From contig CM061062.1 of assembly GCA_030762895.1 (NCBI GenBank), forward strand, positions 99,492,874-99,556,873: 64,000 nt of DNA. Direction: 5' to 3'. The stretch is from Sophora flavescens. Its lineage: Eukaryota; Streptophyta; Magnoliopsida; Fabales; Fabaceae. The translations under genes and the position numbers were made by a program. Below are positions 34,061-46,789 of the stretch, piece by piece. How positions within the stretch are numbered: position 1 is the first letter of the stretch; the number at the start of each line of letters is the position of its first letter. The notes beneath the pieces are model-generated. The model worked only from the letters and a program-made list of their open reading frames with translations. It searched no databases and had not been told where the DNA came from.

Positions 34061-35202
34061 ACCTACCCTAAGTGGTTTGATGATTTTTATTCCATATTTT
34101 CAAGTTACACTACAAAAAAAAAGGTCATTTAGCGACCGAAAATAGTGACCGCATTTTTTGGTTGCTTTTTGCGACCGAAATAGCGGTCGATTGTAGGATC
34201 TACATGAAACACTGGTGAGAGTTGATTCTGCGACCGAAATAGAGCGTAGCAGAGATATCGGTCGCTATATCAGTCGCTAAACAAAGGAAAGTAAAAGTCA
34301 GAAATTTATGAATTTTTAGCGACCGAAATGGCGACCGATTTAAATGCAACGGTCAAACTTTATTTATATTAGCGACCGATTTAAAAATTCGTCGCTAAAT
34401 TTATGAAATCATACTTCAAACTTTATTTATATTTGCGACCGATATTAATTCGGTTACGCTAAACTAACAGAAAAAAATTAAAACAGCGCGTGTTAGCGAC
34501 CGAAATTTAAATCGGTCGCTAAAATTATAAATTCAAATTCAAACTAACCATATTAGCGACCGAACTAATTCGGTCGCTAAAACCGAAATCCCTAAATTCG
34601 ACAGAACCTCCTTCTTCCTCATTTTACTCGGTGCATATCTCTCTCTCACTGTTTCTCTCTTCCTAGCCGCGCGCTCCGGCCACCACAAGACACCTCCTGT
34701 CACCACCATCATCCCTTCTGCTCAGGTAAGCTCTCCTCTACTCCATCTCTCTCTTTCTGTCTCTGTTTCTCTCGCATCTCTCTTTGTCTCACTCTGCTTC
34801 TCTCTCTCTATATGTCTCTCTCATCCATTCGCTTAGGGACTGGGGAGATACGTTAGCTGTCGGCGGATTCACAAAATACAGGTAACAAATTTGTTGTTGA
34901 AAACTGTGTGTTTTGCTTTTGCTATGTGGTTTGTGGTTGGATTTTGATGTTTAATTTTCGTTTTTACATATGTCAGATTTTAAATACTTCTTTATCATTC
35001 ACAAATGTTTTCATGTTTGTGTTTATATAAATGAATGGGAGAAGCTGTGTCTGATGTGGTCTGTGATGGTGTGAACACAGTGGTGACTGGGAGGTTTTCA
35101 TGTTTGTGTTTGCAGAAATCATAAATCATTAGAGCTAAATCTAAATTGATCTTATCATATAACCAATGAGTTAGAGACGTAGAACAAAATTAATCTATTA
35201 GG

Positions 35203-35390
35203 AACCCCAAGTGGTTGGTCTAGTAGAGCTAGCATGACATAATCTCGTATCTGACAAGTCGTGAGTTCGAGCCCCCACTAGTCTCCTTGAGGAAGGTAAA
35301 TGTAAATCCCTTTGTATCATAGAGACCGAGGGTTTTCCCTACCTTAGACTAGGGCATCATCACCCTAAATTATTCTTTTCAAACAAAAAA
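35203..35390 (+). mobile_element. tRNA-type SINE inside CACTA 1
   Basis: Starts ACCCCAAGTGGTTGGTCTAG (A-box-like) with the B box GTGAGTTCGAGCCCC about 45 bases later, followed by a pyrimidine- and purine-mixed body ('GAGACCGAGGGTTTTCCC'). The 3' end is approximate; the tail is not a clean poly-A. Confidence 0.55.
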
Positions 35391-36433
35391 ATCTCTAAGG
35401 GATGCCCACACAGCGTGAGGAGGGTAGTACTAATGCTACCTATGAGTTTTTCTATTTAGATTTTCTTGTACAATGGGGATGATGAAACCCTTATTATTTT
35501 GGTATGCTATGTTGGCTTGTTGTTACTCAATATTGGAATTTAACACTTACTGAATTTGTGTTCCTCTCGATTGATATAATTAAACGTTCCATGTGTTCAA
35601 TCTTGTTTTTCTCATGCTTAGAATTTATTCGAGGGTTGCTGATAGTAGTTGGATATAAATTGTGATTTCCTATCATGGACACATTTGATGTTTGATAATT
35701 TACTATTGATTCAGGAAAATATAATCATACGTTTTCTTATTATTTTTTATGCTTCATTGATTATTTTTTCGTGAGCACATGCTTTACCACTAGATATTCA
35801 TGAGATGAATTATCTAGGTATAACAATTTAACATAGTAGATGACAAAATTCATCTTGGTAGATTTTGTCGCTTAGGTAATTTATATTTGATTAAATATAA
35901 ATTTATTTATTTTTATTTATTTTAATAATGTATGTTGTTTCACCTTTACAATTCATTTATTAATTGGGCGACAACTAGACTAGGAAAAATTTATCAATAT
36001 CTAAAATTTAACTCTAAGTCTAGGTGGAACCAACCTCATACTTGCTCCACTAAACTTTGGCAAGATTCCTGCACTCGTGAGTGTTTTTATGGCTTTCAAA
36101 AGTTACAAAAAAATGTCACAAGTGAAATAAAATTACAAAATAAATTCATTAATTGTAATTAAATTTGAAAATTGTACAAACCATTAATAGTATGCTTTTG
36201 AGCATTTTTTTAATTTTTTTGTATAATTTGGCATTTGTGATGCCTAATCTCATTTATTAGAATAATCATTTGTTATATAATTTGTTTAATTTTTTTTTCT
36301 ATGCATCTCTATATATCATTGTTTTGTAAAAAAAGATGAACAAAGAAAAGAAAAATGATCCAGATGAAATAGCAGGTATTTTGGAATCTCTCTCATCTCA
36401 TTTGCCACCCATACACAACCGTCTGCCACTGCG

Positions 36434-36660
36434 ACACCCTATACCCCATATGTATTTATAAAACATTTAAATAAAAAGGTATAAAATAAAAACATGCATT
36501 TATTTCATAAAATAAAAACTGGATAGAAAGTACCACATTGTAACAACATCTCAATGCGGAAAATAACATAAGTTCGAAATAAAACATAACAAAACATAAC
36601 ATAAAAGAAAACCCAATCCCGATGTCACATTACAGAGGTGATATAATTAAATCAAGTCTT
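36434..36660 (-). mobile_element. Possible LTR fragment inside CACTA 1
   Basis: The segment beginning TGCGACACCCTATACCCC reads on the minus strand as an LTR 3' end ('...GGGTGTCGCA'), a terminus style common in plant gypsy elements. The adjoining sequence resembles AT-rich LTR DNA. There is no partner LTR and no duplication, so it is only a suggestion. Confidence 0.3.
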
Positions 36661-37675
36661 TTTTTAATCACCAACAATTAACACAAGTCATATTAGTCCA
36701 AATTGATGTCTACCTGCCGCAATGCATAGTAAACAAGGAACTTTTTACAGCTCATTATCTACTTGCATCGTTATCATGATTCATGTAGAATAGTCATATT
36801 TTGTGTGCCACCGCCTAAGCCTTTCTTATCAATTAAGTTTGTTTATATTTTAATAGTTTATTATGAAGTGTTGCCTATAAAAGGTCATGGTTGTACGTTG
36901 GCAATTTGATGATGGAATGAATCAAGAATATGAGAACATAAATTTTCTTCTCTTCCTTTATAAGTGTTGTGTGAGCTTGAGAGTTAAAAGTGAGAGAGAA
37001 CAATTATCCTGGGTGAGTTTTATGTGTTTGTATAAACACCAGAGTAGAGTCCAGGTCTGGATGATTTCATGAATCGTGACACTTGCTTTGTCCATCCAAA
37101 AAGCATTTGAAACATTCTTTTTTTTTTTAGTTTAGTTTATTATAGTTACGTTTCTGTCATTGATTAAAGCTTAAATTTTGTGTTTTGAATTTTGTTTTGA
37201 GTTCTCAGACATGCAAATATGACAAACCACAAACAAATGGAATTTGTAATTTAAGATTTAAACCCTTACCTCATCTTCCAAGACTTAGGTTTTGGGAGAG
37301 AAAAGGTTCCTTAGTACTTTTCTCCCTTTGTTTCCTCTTCTTCTGAAATAAAGGAGATGGGGAGGAGAGTATAAGGAAGAAGGGAAGTTGCAAGTTGTTC
37401 TATATTTGTAACCGTATATTGTTGATTCTATTTTGTATTAATTTATGTGTTTCTAGTCTTATAAATAGTTGTACTGGATTCTGTATATATAGAATAGTGA
37501 TTTTATTTGAAATGAATAATTTCATTTATGCACGATAGGTCCTTGTTGTCATATTCTTCTACTCTCTGTTGGCTCCGGCTCCTCCACTTATCCTTGCTCG
37601 GTTGTGTTTTCTCTCTCAGGTCAGTTCTCTGAACACTCAGTGTAATGTATTATGTGAATTATCGTCTTGTTTGGT

Positions 37676-38010
37676 AGTGGAGAGCTGAGCTCAATAGGAT
37701 GTGATCTTGTCTGATTGTATGCTGATAATTTAATGTTTATGCATGTGTTTGTCAATATGTGTTGTTTGTTAGTGGAGAGCGGAGCTCAATAGGATGTGAT
37801 CTTGTCTGATTGTATGATGATAATTTAATGTTTATGCATGTGTTTGTCAATATGTTTTGTTTGTTAGTGGAGAGCGGAGCTCAATAGGATGTGATCCTGT
37901 ACGAAAGGTGGGATGCTTTGGTTGTGTCTTGATAATTTAGAAATTATGCATGTGTTTGACAATTAACTGCTACTTGTTAGTGGAGAGCGGAGCTCAATAG
38001 GATGTTTGCT
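37676..38010. repeat. 95-bp tandem repeat inside CACTA 1
   Basis: Four copies of AGTGGAGAGC(T/G)GAGCTCAA start at 37,676, 37,771, 37,866 and 37,979. The spacings are 95, 95 and 113 bp. The middle copies share 'ATGTTTATGCATGTGTTTGT'. The last unit is longer and more diverged. Confidence 0.9.
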
Positions 38011-38240
38011 ACAATATTTAATCTAAGTTTGTATTGATTTACGCTGCAATTTATATAAGCTCAACAATGTTGCAATATTTATAGGTTAATGGTTTTATTT
38101 TCTGTTAGAGTTAATAATTAATTTACGAAAGCCTTAGTTTCCTATTTGAGATTCAATATTAATGAGCATGCGTAACTTATCAAGGTATGCATGCTCAGCT
38201 GATGCAGGCGAGCATCTAGCAGGGCCAGACACTGCGGCTG

Positions 38241-38435
38241 GTGTTGGAGCAGATGAGGATCCAGACTCTAGTTGCTCAGGATGATGCTCTGACGGTTGTG
38301 CCGCCTGCTGCCGCTCCTCCAGTTCCGCTGCCAGCTACTGATGCTGCTACTCCAGAGGACGATCAGCTAGCAGACGTCGGTGGTACGGACGTTGAGGATG
38401 ATTGGATTCCTCCATCTCCCCCTCATCATGACTGA
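38241..38435 (+). pseudogene. C-terminal remnant of a CACTA-encoded protein (tentative)
   Basis: A 64-codon frame 205 bp before the right subterminal repeats of CACTA 1. It is rich in A, P and D ('VVPPAAAPPVPLPATDAATP') and ends in 'DDWIPPSPPHHD'. The position just inside the right end fits the last exon of a CACTA gene, and composition is less AT-rich than its surroundings. No catalytic domain is present and I cannot identify the protein. It might be entered from an upstream exon, since the acceptor-like GCTGATGCAG lies at 38,199-38,208. Confidence 0.35.
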
Positions 38436-39031
38436 TTTTTTTTTCCATATTTTTTACTTTAAACGATTCTTGTACGACATTTTGGATTATTCTTTTTATA
38501 TATATTTATTATTTTTTATGATTGTATATTTCATAAGTAATTTGGTGTGTTTTATTAGTAATTTTGCTAACGTTTAAAGAAAATCAGAAAAAAATTATTT
38601 TAAAAATTAAAATTAATTTTTTTTAATAATAACCAGTTTAGCGACCGAATTAGAAACCAATCATTTGGTCGCTAAACTTTATTTAACATTTACATATGAG
38701 GTATAGCGATCGAAAATCCGTCGCTAATATAGGTTAACAGTAACCAAAATTAGCGACCGAACTAGCAACCGATTATCGGTCGCTAGAATTGGTTACCCAA
38801 AAAATGCGACCAACCTAATAGCGACCGTTTATTATTATTTAGCGACTGAAAATTCGATCGCCAATTAGCGACCGAAATATTAATTCGGTCGCTAAAACCT
38901 TAGCGATCAGGTATTCAGCCACCACCATTAATCGGTCTCTAATTCGGTCGCTAAATTAAATAGCGACCGATTTACACTGTTTAGCGACCGAATATTACGG
39001 TCGCTAAACAGTTGTTTTTTTTGTAGTGTTA

Positions 39032-39787
39032 TAGCAATTTATCTAAGTTACCTAGAACCTAAGTGATAAGTATCCAAAGGCTTGTGTTGAGAAAAGAATC
39101 CTAACTCTAATTTAAATTAAATGGCCAAACCTAGCCTAAAGAGAACATAGATGAGTTTGTTTGATTTATTGGTTATTATGTTGATTGGTTGGAGGCGGAG
39201 TTAGTACTTTGTGGTGTGACAACGAGGTGCTTCGAGTTCGGGAGTTCGGCGATAACCTAGGTGGGGGAAAGAACCAACCTATCGTCGGAATGGATAAATA
39301 GTAGATTATATAATAATTGTGTAGGGCGACCTAAACCCTACTGATAGTCGAGTAATCGGCAAGACCAAAATCACATTGGAAACCTTTTCTGAAAAATCAA
39401 TGGCGATTCTGGGATTGTAAGTTTATCGATATTAGGTTGATTTTTATATTGTTGATGGTTGATTTGATTTTATTACCTTTATTGAATTGATTTTGTCCTA
39501 TGATTGGTGATATGAGAATATTTTGATTGATATTGTGTTATGCATGATCTGCCTGGTTTGTATTATTATGCTTAGTGGTTTTTAAGCAAAGATATATTTG
39601 TTGTCTAAGAGATGATTGTTTTGGGTGTGAGGATAATGATGATTTCGAAGTACCTAACCTAGATGATGTATGTTAAAGAGGTGTTATGACATAGAATATG
39701 TGTCAAGTTCTAATGAAAGGTTAAGGCACCAGGATGTTGTTAAAACGGGTTGGTGAGATTCAAGTATAGGTGTTGTTGTCCACAACC
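39032..39787. other. Unassigned DNA between CACTA 1 and minisatellite
   Basis: Includes a less AT-rich stretch (39,185-39,400) with GAGTTCGGGAGTTCGGCGAT and GGGCGACCTAAACCCTACTG motifs that may belong to an old element split by the large gypsy insertion; its other side would be 56,503-57,240. No coding domain was seen. Confidence 0.4.
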
Positions 39788-39998
39788 GTGTATTGGTAAT
39801 ATAATACATAAGAACAACAGTGTATTGGTAATATAATACATAAGGACAAAAGTGTATTGGTAATATAATACACAATGACATCTGTATATTGGTAATATAA
39901 TACACGTAAAACACTTCTGTGTATTGGTAATATAATACACTTAAAACACTTCTGTGTATTGGTAATATAATACACCGTGTATTGATAATATAATACAC
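39788..39998. repeat. Minisatellite with hairpin units, about 7 copies
   Basis: Each unit contains GTGTATTGGTAATATAATAC or a near variant. Unit starts are spaced about 32, 32, 32, 35, 35 and 22 bases. Every unit has 7-base inverted arms, GTGTATT...AATACAC, so each could fold on itself. All minus-strand frames stay open across it only because the repeat lacks stops; it is not a gene. Confidence 0.9.
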
Positions 39999-40589
39999 AT
40001 AAAATCAAGAGTTCTCGCGAGATCACTTGTGACACCCTAACTCGGGTCATCACATGGTTACCCGTTTGCGGAAAATAAAACTTAATTTGCTGGTTGCTTT
40101 CGGAAAATAATGTTTTCTCAACATTCATCTTTTCAAAATATGGTGGTAATTTTTTTTTTAACCTTATAACATCAACAACGAAATCAAATCATACTTAAAT
40201 ACACAATGTATATAAGTCATACAACTATACTGCCTCATATGTTTTAATACCTAAATCATAATCAGTTTTATCCTCAAAACATAATATAACATAATAGGAC
40301 CTAAGCTGGTCATAACTAACAGACACTACAGCCAATAGGAGCAGCACATCATGCCTTGAACTAGACGGCCTTCGTCTTCTTGTAGGGATCATACCCCTTG
40401 TACGACTCTGATATGTTTGTAAGGGTGAAACGTCAATATATGGATTTATCACCATAACTAAAAGCGCAACACAAAGAAGGCACATACACATATACATGTT
40501 TATAAAAACATAAGCATTCATATTATAGCATCTCGTTTATCAATGGGTTTCACACCCCAAACACTACTAGAAAACTTGAATTTTCGGAC

Positions 40590-41340
40590 GTAAATGTTTC
40601 CATCTGAAATTTTCCAAAAATTTCGGACGGATTGTGTTATTTTTATATTTTCCTTGATCCGTCTGAAATCCGTCCGAAATCACGGATTGTGTTATTTTTT
40701 ATATTTTCCTTGATCCGTCTGAAATCCATCCGAAAATTTCAGACGGATTTCACACGGATTGTGTTATTTTTTATATTTTCCTTGATTTATCTTACATCCG
40801 TCAGAAATCCGTCCGAAAATTTCAGACGGATTTCACACGGATTTGTTATTTTTTATATTTTCCTTGATTTATCTTACATCCGTCTGAAATCCGTCCGAAA
40901 ATTTCGGACGGATTTCACACGGATTGTGTTATTTTTTATATTTCTTACATCCGTCTGAAATCCGTCCGAAAATTTCGGACGGATTTCACACGGAATTTGT
41001 TATTTTTTATATTTTCCTTGATTTATCTTACATCCGTCTGAAATCCGTCCGAAAATTTCGGACGGATTTCACACGGATTGTGTTATTTTTTATATTTCTT
41101 ACATCCGTCTGAAATCCGTCCAAAATCCGTCTGAAATCCGTCCGAAAATTTCGGACGAATTTCACACGGAATTTGTTATTTTTTATATTTTCCTTGATTT
41201 ATCTTACATCCGTCTGAAATCCGTCCGAAAATTTCGGACGAATTTCACACGGATCGCGATATTTTTTTTATATTTCTTACATCCGTCCGAAAATTTCGGA
41301 CGGATTTCACACGAAATTTGTTATTTTTTATATTTTCCTT
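40590..41340. repeat. Left subterminal array of CACTA 2
   Basis: About eight units of 60-95 bp. Each has ATCCGTCTGAAATCCGTCCG and the palindromic CCGAAAATTTCGG, separated by an AT-rich spacer (GTTATTTTTTATATTT). These are likely transposase-binding sites. Apparent open frames across it are artefacts of the repeat. Confidence 0.9.
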
Positions 41341-41490
41341 TAAAAAAGATTAAATAATTTATCTTATAAATATGATTAAAATATTTGATCTTAATAAATT
41401 TAAAAGTAAACAAGATTTATGAAAAAAAAAATTAAAAAACATATTTAGACTAATAAAATAAAATAAATCCCTATTAAAGCAATCCGTACC

Positions 41491-43803
41491 GGTTTAGTTT
41501 GAGTAATTAAATTACTCTCTTCAAATTATTTTATTGGGTGCGTTAGCACTGACTTATTTCAGTGAATGCACGCTTACTAGACAATAATTTACGTTATTGT
41601 CACTATTATTACCAAGATCAGAAAAATGTTTTAAATAATATGATTAAGAGAAAAACATTTTCATATTTTCATTCAATTTAATTTTAGAGTTGAAAATAAA
41701 CTAGTTTGACATCAATCGGAGATTAAATTTTGGACCGAGTATTTTCTTAGTTGATCAGTTCAATTATTAATCTTTGCTCTAATTTGAATTTCGAAATCAT
41801 ATATTTATCAATCTTTATTTTAGATTCCAAAAAGTAAAAACATGTTTATTTTAGGTTTAATATTTATCACTCATTTTGTACCCACTAATACAAAAAAATC
41901 AGATTTTTCTCTCTCCTATTTCTATCTAAAACCCGTAACCCCCTCCCCCTCACTTTCTTCTTTTCTTTCTCTGCTATCTTCTTCTTCCTTATCAAACCCA
42001 TTTCTTCTCTTCATCCCATCTTTCTCCACCTTCACCCAACCACCTCCTAGGACCTCAGCTGCACGCCACCATCCAGAGGGGCACCGACCATCCGCGCGCG
42101 CTGCCCTGGGAGCGCCCTCCGACAGCCGCGCGACGAGGAGGAAAACGCCAACACACGTCTGGTGGCTCAGCTTGTCTCTCCGCCTCTCTCCGTCGCGGTA
42201 CGCTTCTCTGACCGACGTCCATAGTGGCTTCCACCATGGTTGTGTTGTTAAAGCTTCCTTCTCTCCTTCTATGAAGCTCATCTTCTTTGTTTAGCTCATG
42301 GGTGCTTCAAAACGTTGTTGCCGCTGTCTCCGCCATAACTCCGCCGCACCGGACCTCCAAAACAGCCACCACGTTCCTCTTCCTTCACCTTGGGTAAGTG
42401 TTTACCCCTAATTTCTTCTAGTTTCAAAAAGCCCCAAATCAATTGCAAACCCTAACCCTATCCTTTTAATTTCAGATTTTAATCTTAAAATTAAACCTTG
42501 TTTTATGAAATTGGGACTGTGAATTAGTGTTTCCCTAAACCAATTTCATTATTCTTTAGTTAAAATGAGTTTTTCCCAAATTGTATTTCGGAGCCCTAAA
42601 CCCCAATTTGATTTTACACTTATGGTTAATTATTTTATTTGGATGTTTAAGTTTATTTTGTTACGTGGTTTAGTTTGAGTAATTAAATTACTCTCTTCAA
42701 ATTATTTTATTGGGTACGTTAGCACTGACTTATTTCAGTGAATGCACGCTTACTAGACAATAATTTATGTTATTGTCACTATTATTACCGGTACAGAAAA
42801 ATATTTTAAATAATGTGATTAAGAGAAAATCATTTTCATATTTTCATCCTATTTAATTTTAGAGTTGAAAATAAACTGGTTTGACATCAATCGGAGATTA
42901 AATTGTGGACCGAGTATTTTCTTAGTTGATCAGTTTAACTATTAATCTTTACTCTAAATTGAATTTTGAAATCATATATTTATCAATCTTTATTTTTAGA
43001 TTCAAAAACTAAAAACATGTTTATTTTTAGGCTTAATATTTTATCACTCATTTTTGTACCTATCCCTAAACGTAAAGTTTAAAACACAAAAACTCTCTCC
43101 TTCCCCCCATCAGACCCGTAAACCCCCCTTTTCTCTTTTTTTCTTTCTTTCATTCTCTTTCTTCTTCTTTCTCCTTCCTTCTCTGCTGCTACTTTCTCTT
43201 CCTCCCTTCAACCTAATCTTCTTCCTCATTCCTCTCACCATAGCAGCGCCGCCCACACCACCTGGAAGCTCGCCGACCGCCGCTCAACGTAGGGAGGATA
43301 AGACGCGATGGCGCCACCACCTGCACGTGTTGCTGCCACGTGAAAACGCGTCTGCCGTCGCGCGATCGTCGCTCCACCGCGGTAAGCACCGCGCGCCGCC
43401 GCCTCCATGGTGGTTCCCACAATGTGAGTCATCTTAATCTCTTCCTTCTTCCTTGGTCTTACTCTATCTCTCTTGTTGGAACAGAACCACCACGAACCGC
43501 CACTGGCCGTCGCATCGCTGTCGTCCGCCGCCACGTCGCCGCATCACAGCACCACCACAACTTCTTCTTCTTCCTTGGGTGAGTCAAAACCTTCTCTTGT
43601 GTCTCAGATTCAAAACCCCCAAATTGATTTTGAAACCCTAACCCTAACCCTTTGATTTCAGATTTTAATCTTAAAGAATAAACCTTGTTTTATGAAATTG
43701 GGACTGTGAATTAGTGTTTCCCTAAACCAATTTCATTATTATTTAGTTAAAATGAGTTTTCCCCCAGATTGTATTTAGGAGCCCTAAACCCCAATTTGAT
43801 TTT
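41491..43803. repeat. 1.18-kb tandem duplication within CACTA 2
   Basis: GGTTTAGTTTGAGTAATTAA begins at 41,491 and again at 42,667 (1,176-bp offset). The copies are collinear: 'TTCAGTGAATGCACGCTTAC', a CT-rich stretch, a GC-rich segment with CCGCC/GCGCG motifs, and a donor-like TGGGTAAGT/TGGGTGAGT followed by 'AACCCTAACCCTA' and 'AATTTCAGATTTTAATC'. The GC-rich segments (42,050-42,370 and 43,240-43,580) are diverged from each other. The layout (CT-rich leader, GC-rich exon, donor) looks like a duplicated promoter plus first exon. Short ORFs (for example 41,842-42,294 plus) are not conserved between copies. Confidence 0.8.
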
Positions 43804-45234
43804 ATTTGAAGTTGGTTATGTTTTTGTGAAATTAATTATGATTTAGTGCAATTAGGACTCTTAACTGATGATTCCTAAGTTCTCTTTCATGATCCTTTAA
43901 TCAAAACAAAGTTTCCTCAAAGGGTATTGTGAAGCGTAAGCTCCAAACATGATTTTCTTTGAAAATAACCTTGTTTGGTAATAAGATTAAGTGTTTAGAT
44001 CAAATTAGAATGTGTGTTTGGTCATGCGTAATTGATTTCTTGATTTCTGATTGTTGTGCGTTGTTTGATTCCCTCTCTGAGACGTTTGACACGGTTATGC
44101 TTGCTTGATGGAGTAGATAATTACACTCTTGGAGCTAACGTGAGCATTAAGACGAGGATCCTTTACTTGTCTTCAAAGGTAAGGGGAGCTTGCCTAGGGA
44201 TATTCAATAACTATATGCATGTATGTATGTGTGTAATTGAGTGTTGTGAATATTATTGTGATATTGAGCCAATACTTGAATAAAAATCATAATTCTTCTT
44301 TGTTTATTTTCAATTGCATGTAATGAGTGTTGCAATAACTCATGGACTGATGCAAGATCTAGGAAAACATATGTCCTGTTTGATGGGTGGATGGGTGGAG
44401 TTTCCAAGTTTCTTCTTTCATTTTGTTTGCTAATTGCTATTCTATGCAGAGAGAGAAAGTGAGAATGAGTTAGAGAGAGAGATAGGAATAAGAAAAACAA
44501 AGGAGGGTTATTGAAGTTTGAAGATAGGTGCTGCAAAAAATAAAATAAAACAAAAGGAAAGGGATATAAATGAAATGAAAATGGGATGATGTTGTTTCTC
44601 TGCTAATGATGTACATGTAGCAGTTTTTGGCTGGTTGCAACCTCCTTATTTTTAGGCTTTGCTGTATCACTTTATTTTGCTTTTAGTTTTTGGCATCTAG
44701 CTTTTAGTTCTTTATTTTGCTTTTAGCTTTTAGTTCTTGATATCTGATTTCTGTTGAATGTTCATTTGCGCAGATTGAAAAGCCCTTGCAAAGACATGGA
44801 GGCAGGCTTGAGCACAATGAGACTTATTGTGGTTCCTGTTTGCACCTGAAAAGTTAAAGGACCATATAGATGTTTAAATACAATTTTTGAGATTTCATCC
44901 TTCTTTGATCAATTGTGTTTCTAAACCCCAATTTTTGACTTCCATTAAGTGTTTAAATACAGTTTTTGAGATGTTGTTCCTGATCCTCTTTTATATATAG
45001 GTCCGCATTGGACAATACTTAAATGGGATTTATATACTATTGTTTGTACTTGTTAGCCGTCCATTGTCTGTAGCTTGTTCTAAGGCTAAGTTGATGTTTG
45101 ATGCTAAAGCATAATAGTAGTATGTTTTTCAAAAATGTTTGATGCTTTATGATTCTTATCCCCTTTGGACATAGGGCTTTTCAAAAATCATCCATAGAAT
45201 GCGCGTCACGGTCGTGATGGGCATCACGGTCTGG
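43804..45234. other. Interior of CACTA 2, nothing recognised
   Basis: Continuation of CACTA 2 between the tandem duplication and the solo LTR. AT-rich with no recognisable transposase exon. Ends in a TCACGG...CCGTG repeat (45,206-45,239). Confidence 0.6.
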
Positions 45235-45239
45235 CCGTG

Positions 45240-46653
45240 TGATAGTGTGATTTTACATGATATTTTCTGTACACTTTTGCATGCATTTTGCATATAGATT
45301 AGGCATTCTTTATTTGATTTTAGTTAGATTTTCCCTTGGAACGGGTGAAGCGGTGTTGTGGTGTTGTTTTGCAGGAATTCATGATTAAATGCCCAAGGTT
45401 TGGCCATGATGAAGATTGGTTGATTTAGAGCCTTAAAAGTGAAGAAAATGACCCAAGCAGAGCCCATCACGGCCTAGCCGTGATGCCCATCACGGCCATG
45501 ATCGAGCAAAACTGAAAAGGCAGAAAGGTTGAAGTCAGAGTCTGTCACGGCCTAGCCGTGATGTACATCACGGCCGTGACCCAAAACCACCACAAGTCAG
45601 AATCCATCACGGCTTGGCCGTGATGGAGATCACAGGCGTGAATGCAGGGCTCGCGACACGAGAAAATTCTCGCCACGCGAGAGACGAAAAGTTGCCAAAA
45701 CTGCCAGAGACAGAATCCGTCACGGCCTGGCCGTGATGGCATCACGGCCGTGACGCGCAGCAGGTCTATTTAAAGAAACGCAGCAGACAGAACTGGTAGA
45801 GTTTTTTGGAGCAGAGAAAAGGAGACAGCCCAGAGAAACCCTAGGGGACGATTCTTGGTGACTGTGGTGGCTGGGTTCATCCTTCCATGGAGTGTTTCCC
45901 TTCTTCCACCTTAGTATCTTTCCTTTTCCCTTCTCCTTTGATGATGTGTAACTAAACTCCCATTGTTGGGGTTAGGGTAGCCATTTCTGATTTCTCATGT
46001 ATATGACTTGATATTGCAATATGGTTTTTACTTCATTATTGAGTGATTGATTCTCTGTGCTTAATGCTTGTTGTGGCTAGCACCCCCATGACTTGATATG
46101 TGTTTTGGTATGCAATGGGAACGTTCGTATCATAACCGGAATTGAGATTAATCACCTGATAAGCCTTGTATCTAGGAATGGAACTAGGTTTATTAGCAAT
46201 CGTGTAATCCCTAATCATAATGCAATTTCATTAATCTAGGCCACCTAAGGAATTAGGGTCTATTAGTGGAGTTAGGCTCTTGCCATCCGAGGAATCGGGG
46301 TTTGAGTAATTTAGTGGATTGGTTGTCATAATTGAAGTAGAAACTGTTTGTGGCTCATTTCATTGCATGAGAATGAAGTTTGGTGAACCTAATCCCAACA
46401 TCTTTTATCATATTTAAAACCCATCTTTTATTGCCTTCCAAGTGTTTGAGAAAATTACAAAAAGAGTTTGTTTTTCTTATGCTGTTAGTTCTAGCTTTTG
46501 TGAGTTTAGAACTCTCTTCAATCCAACAATCTGCTTAGATAGTAATTGGTTTGGTAAGTGTTAGTACTTCTAGAAGTCCCCGTGGATACGATAAACCGGT
46601 CTTACCACCGTATTACTTGTGCGACTGGGTATACTTGCCCAGATTCGTCAACA
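45240..46653. mobile_element. Solo LTR, 1,414 bp, with perfect 5-bp TSD
   Basis: TGATAGTG...GTCAACA (TG...CA), flanked on both sides by CCGTG (45,235-45,239 and 46,654-46,658). The right part ('GTCCCCGTGGATACGATAAA', 'CCGGTCTTACCACCGTATTA') resembles LTR ends of plant Tat/Athila-type gypsy elements as I know them. No PBS or internal region remains, so this is a solo LTR left by LTR-LTR recombination. The strand of the parent element is probably plus, judged from that similarity. Confidence 0.88.
45468..45760. repeat. Palindromic ATCACGGCC...GGCCGTGAT repeats in solo LTR
   Basis: Four blocks near 45,468, 45,546, 45,606 and 45,718 have the form TCACGGCCT(A/G)GCCGTGATG, often followed by a second inverted copy. 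They are spaced about 60-110 bases. Each block can fold into a GC-rich hairpin. Confidence 0.85.
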
Positions 46654-46789
46654 CCGTGACAGCTTCTGCCTTGAACGTTGCTTCACTAAATGGTCTGTCA
46701 CGGCCGTGATGGGTATCACGGCCTGGCCGTGACATATTCTACCTAGAAGGGGTCTGACTCAGTTGACATGTCACGGCCGTGACAGATTA

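Larger units (their letters stand above)
34108..39028. mobile_element. CACTA element 1, 4,921 bp, non-autonomous
   Basis: Termini CACTACAAAAAAAAA and, inverted, CACTACAAAAAAAACAACTG, flanked by TTA on both sides (34,105-34,107 and 39,029-39,031), the 3-bp duplication of CACTA (En/Spm) elements. Both ends carry many direct and inverted copies of the subterminal motif TTAGCGACCGAAA (34,128-34,580 and 38,638-39,008), as expected for transposase-binding sites. A CT-rich leader with a possible donor (CAGGTAAGC at 34,720-34,728) lies inside the left end. I find no transposase (TNP2-type) domain, only a 64-codon fragment near the right end, plus a SINE, an LTR fragment and a 95-bp tandem repeat. Confidence 0.92.

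Noticed and set aside
39684..40128. Overlapping minus-strand ORFs encoding repeated YYQYT/YYITN peptides
   Set aside because: All frames stay open because the underlying minisatellite has no stops; the unit length is not a multiple of three and no protein feature is present.
40632..41112. Plus-strand ORFs with repeated 'IVLFFIF' peptides
   Set aside because: They are translations of the CACTA 2 subterminal array, not genes.
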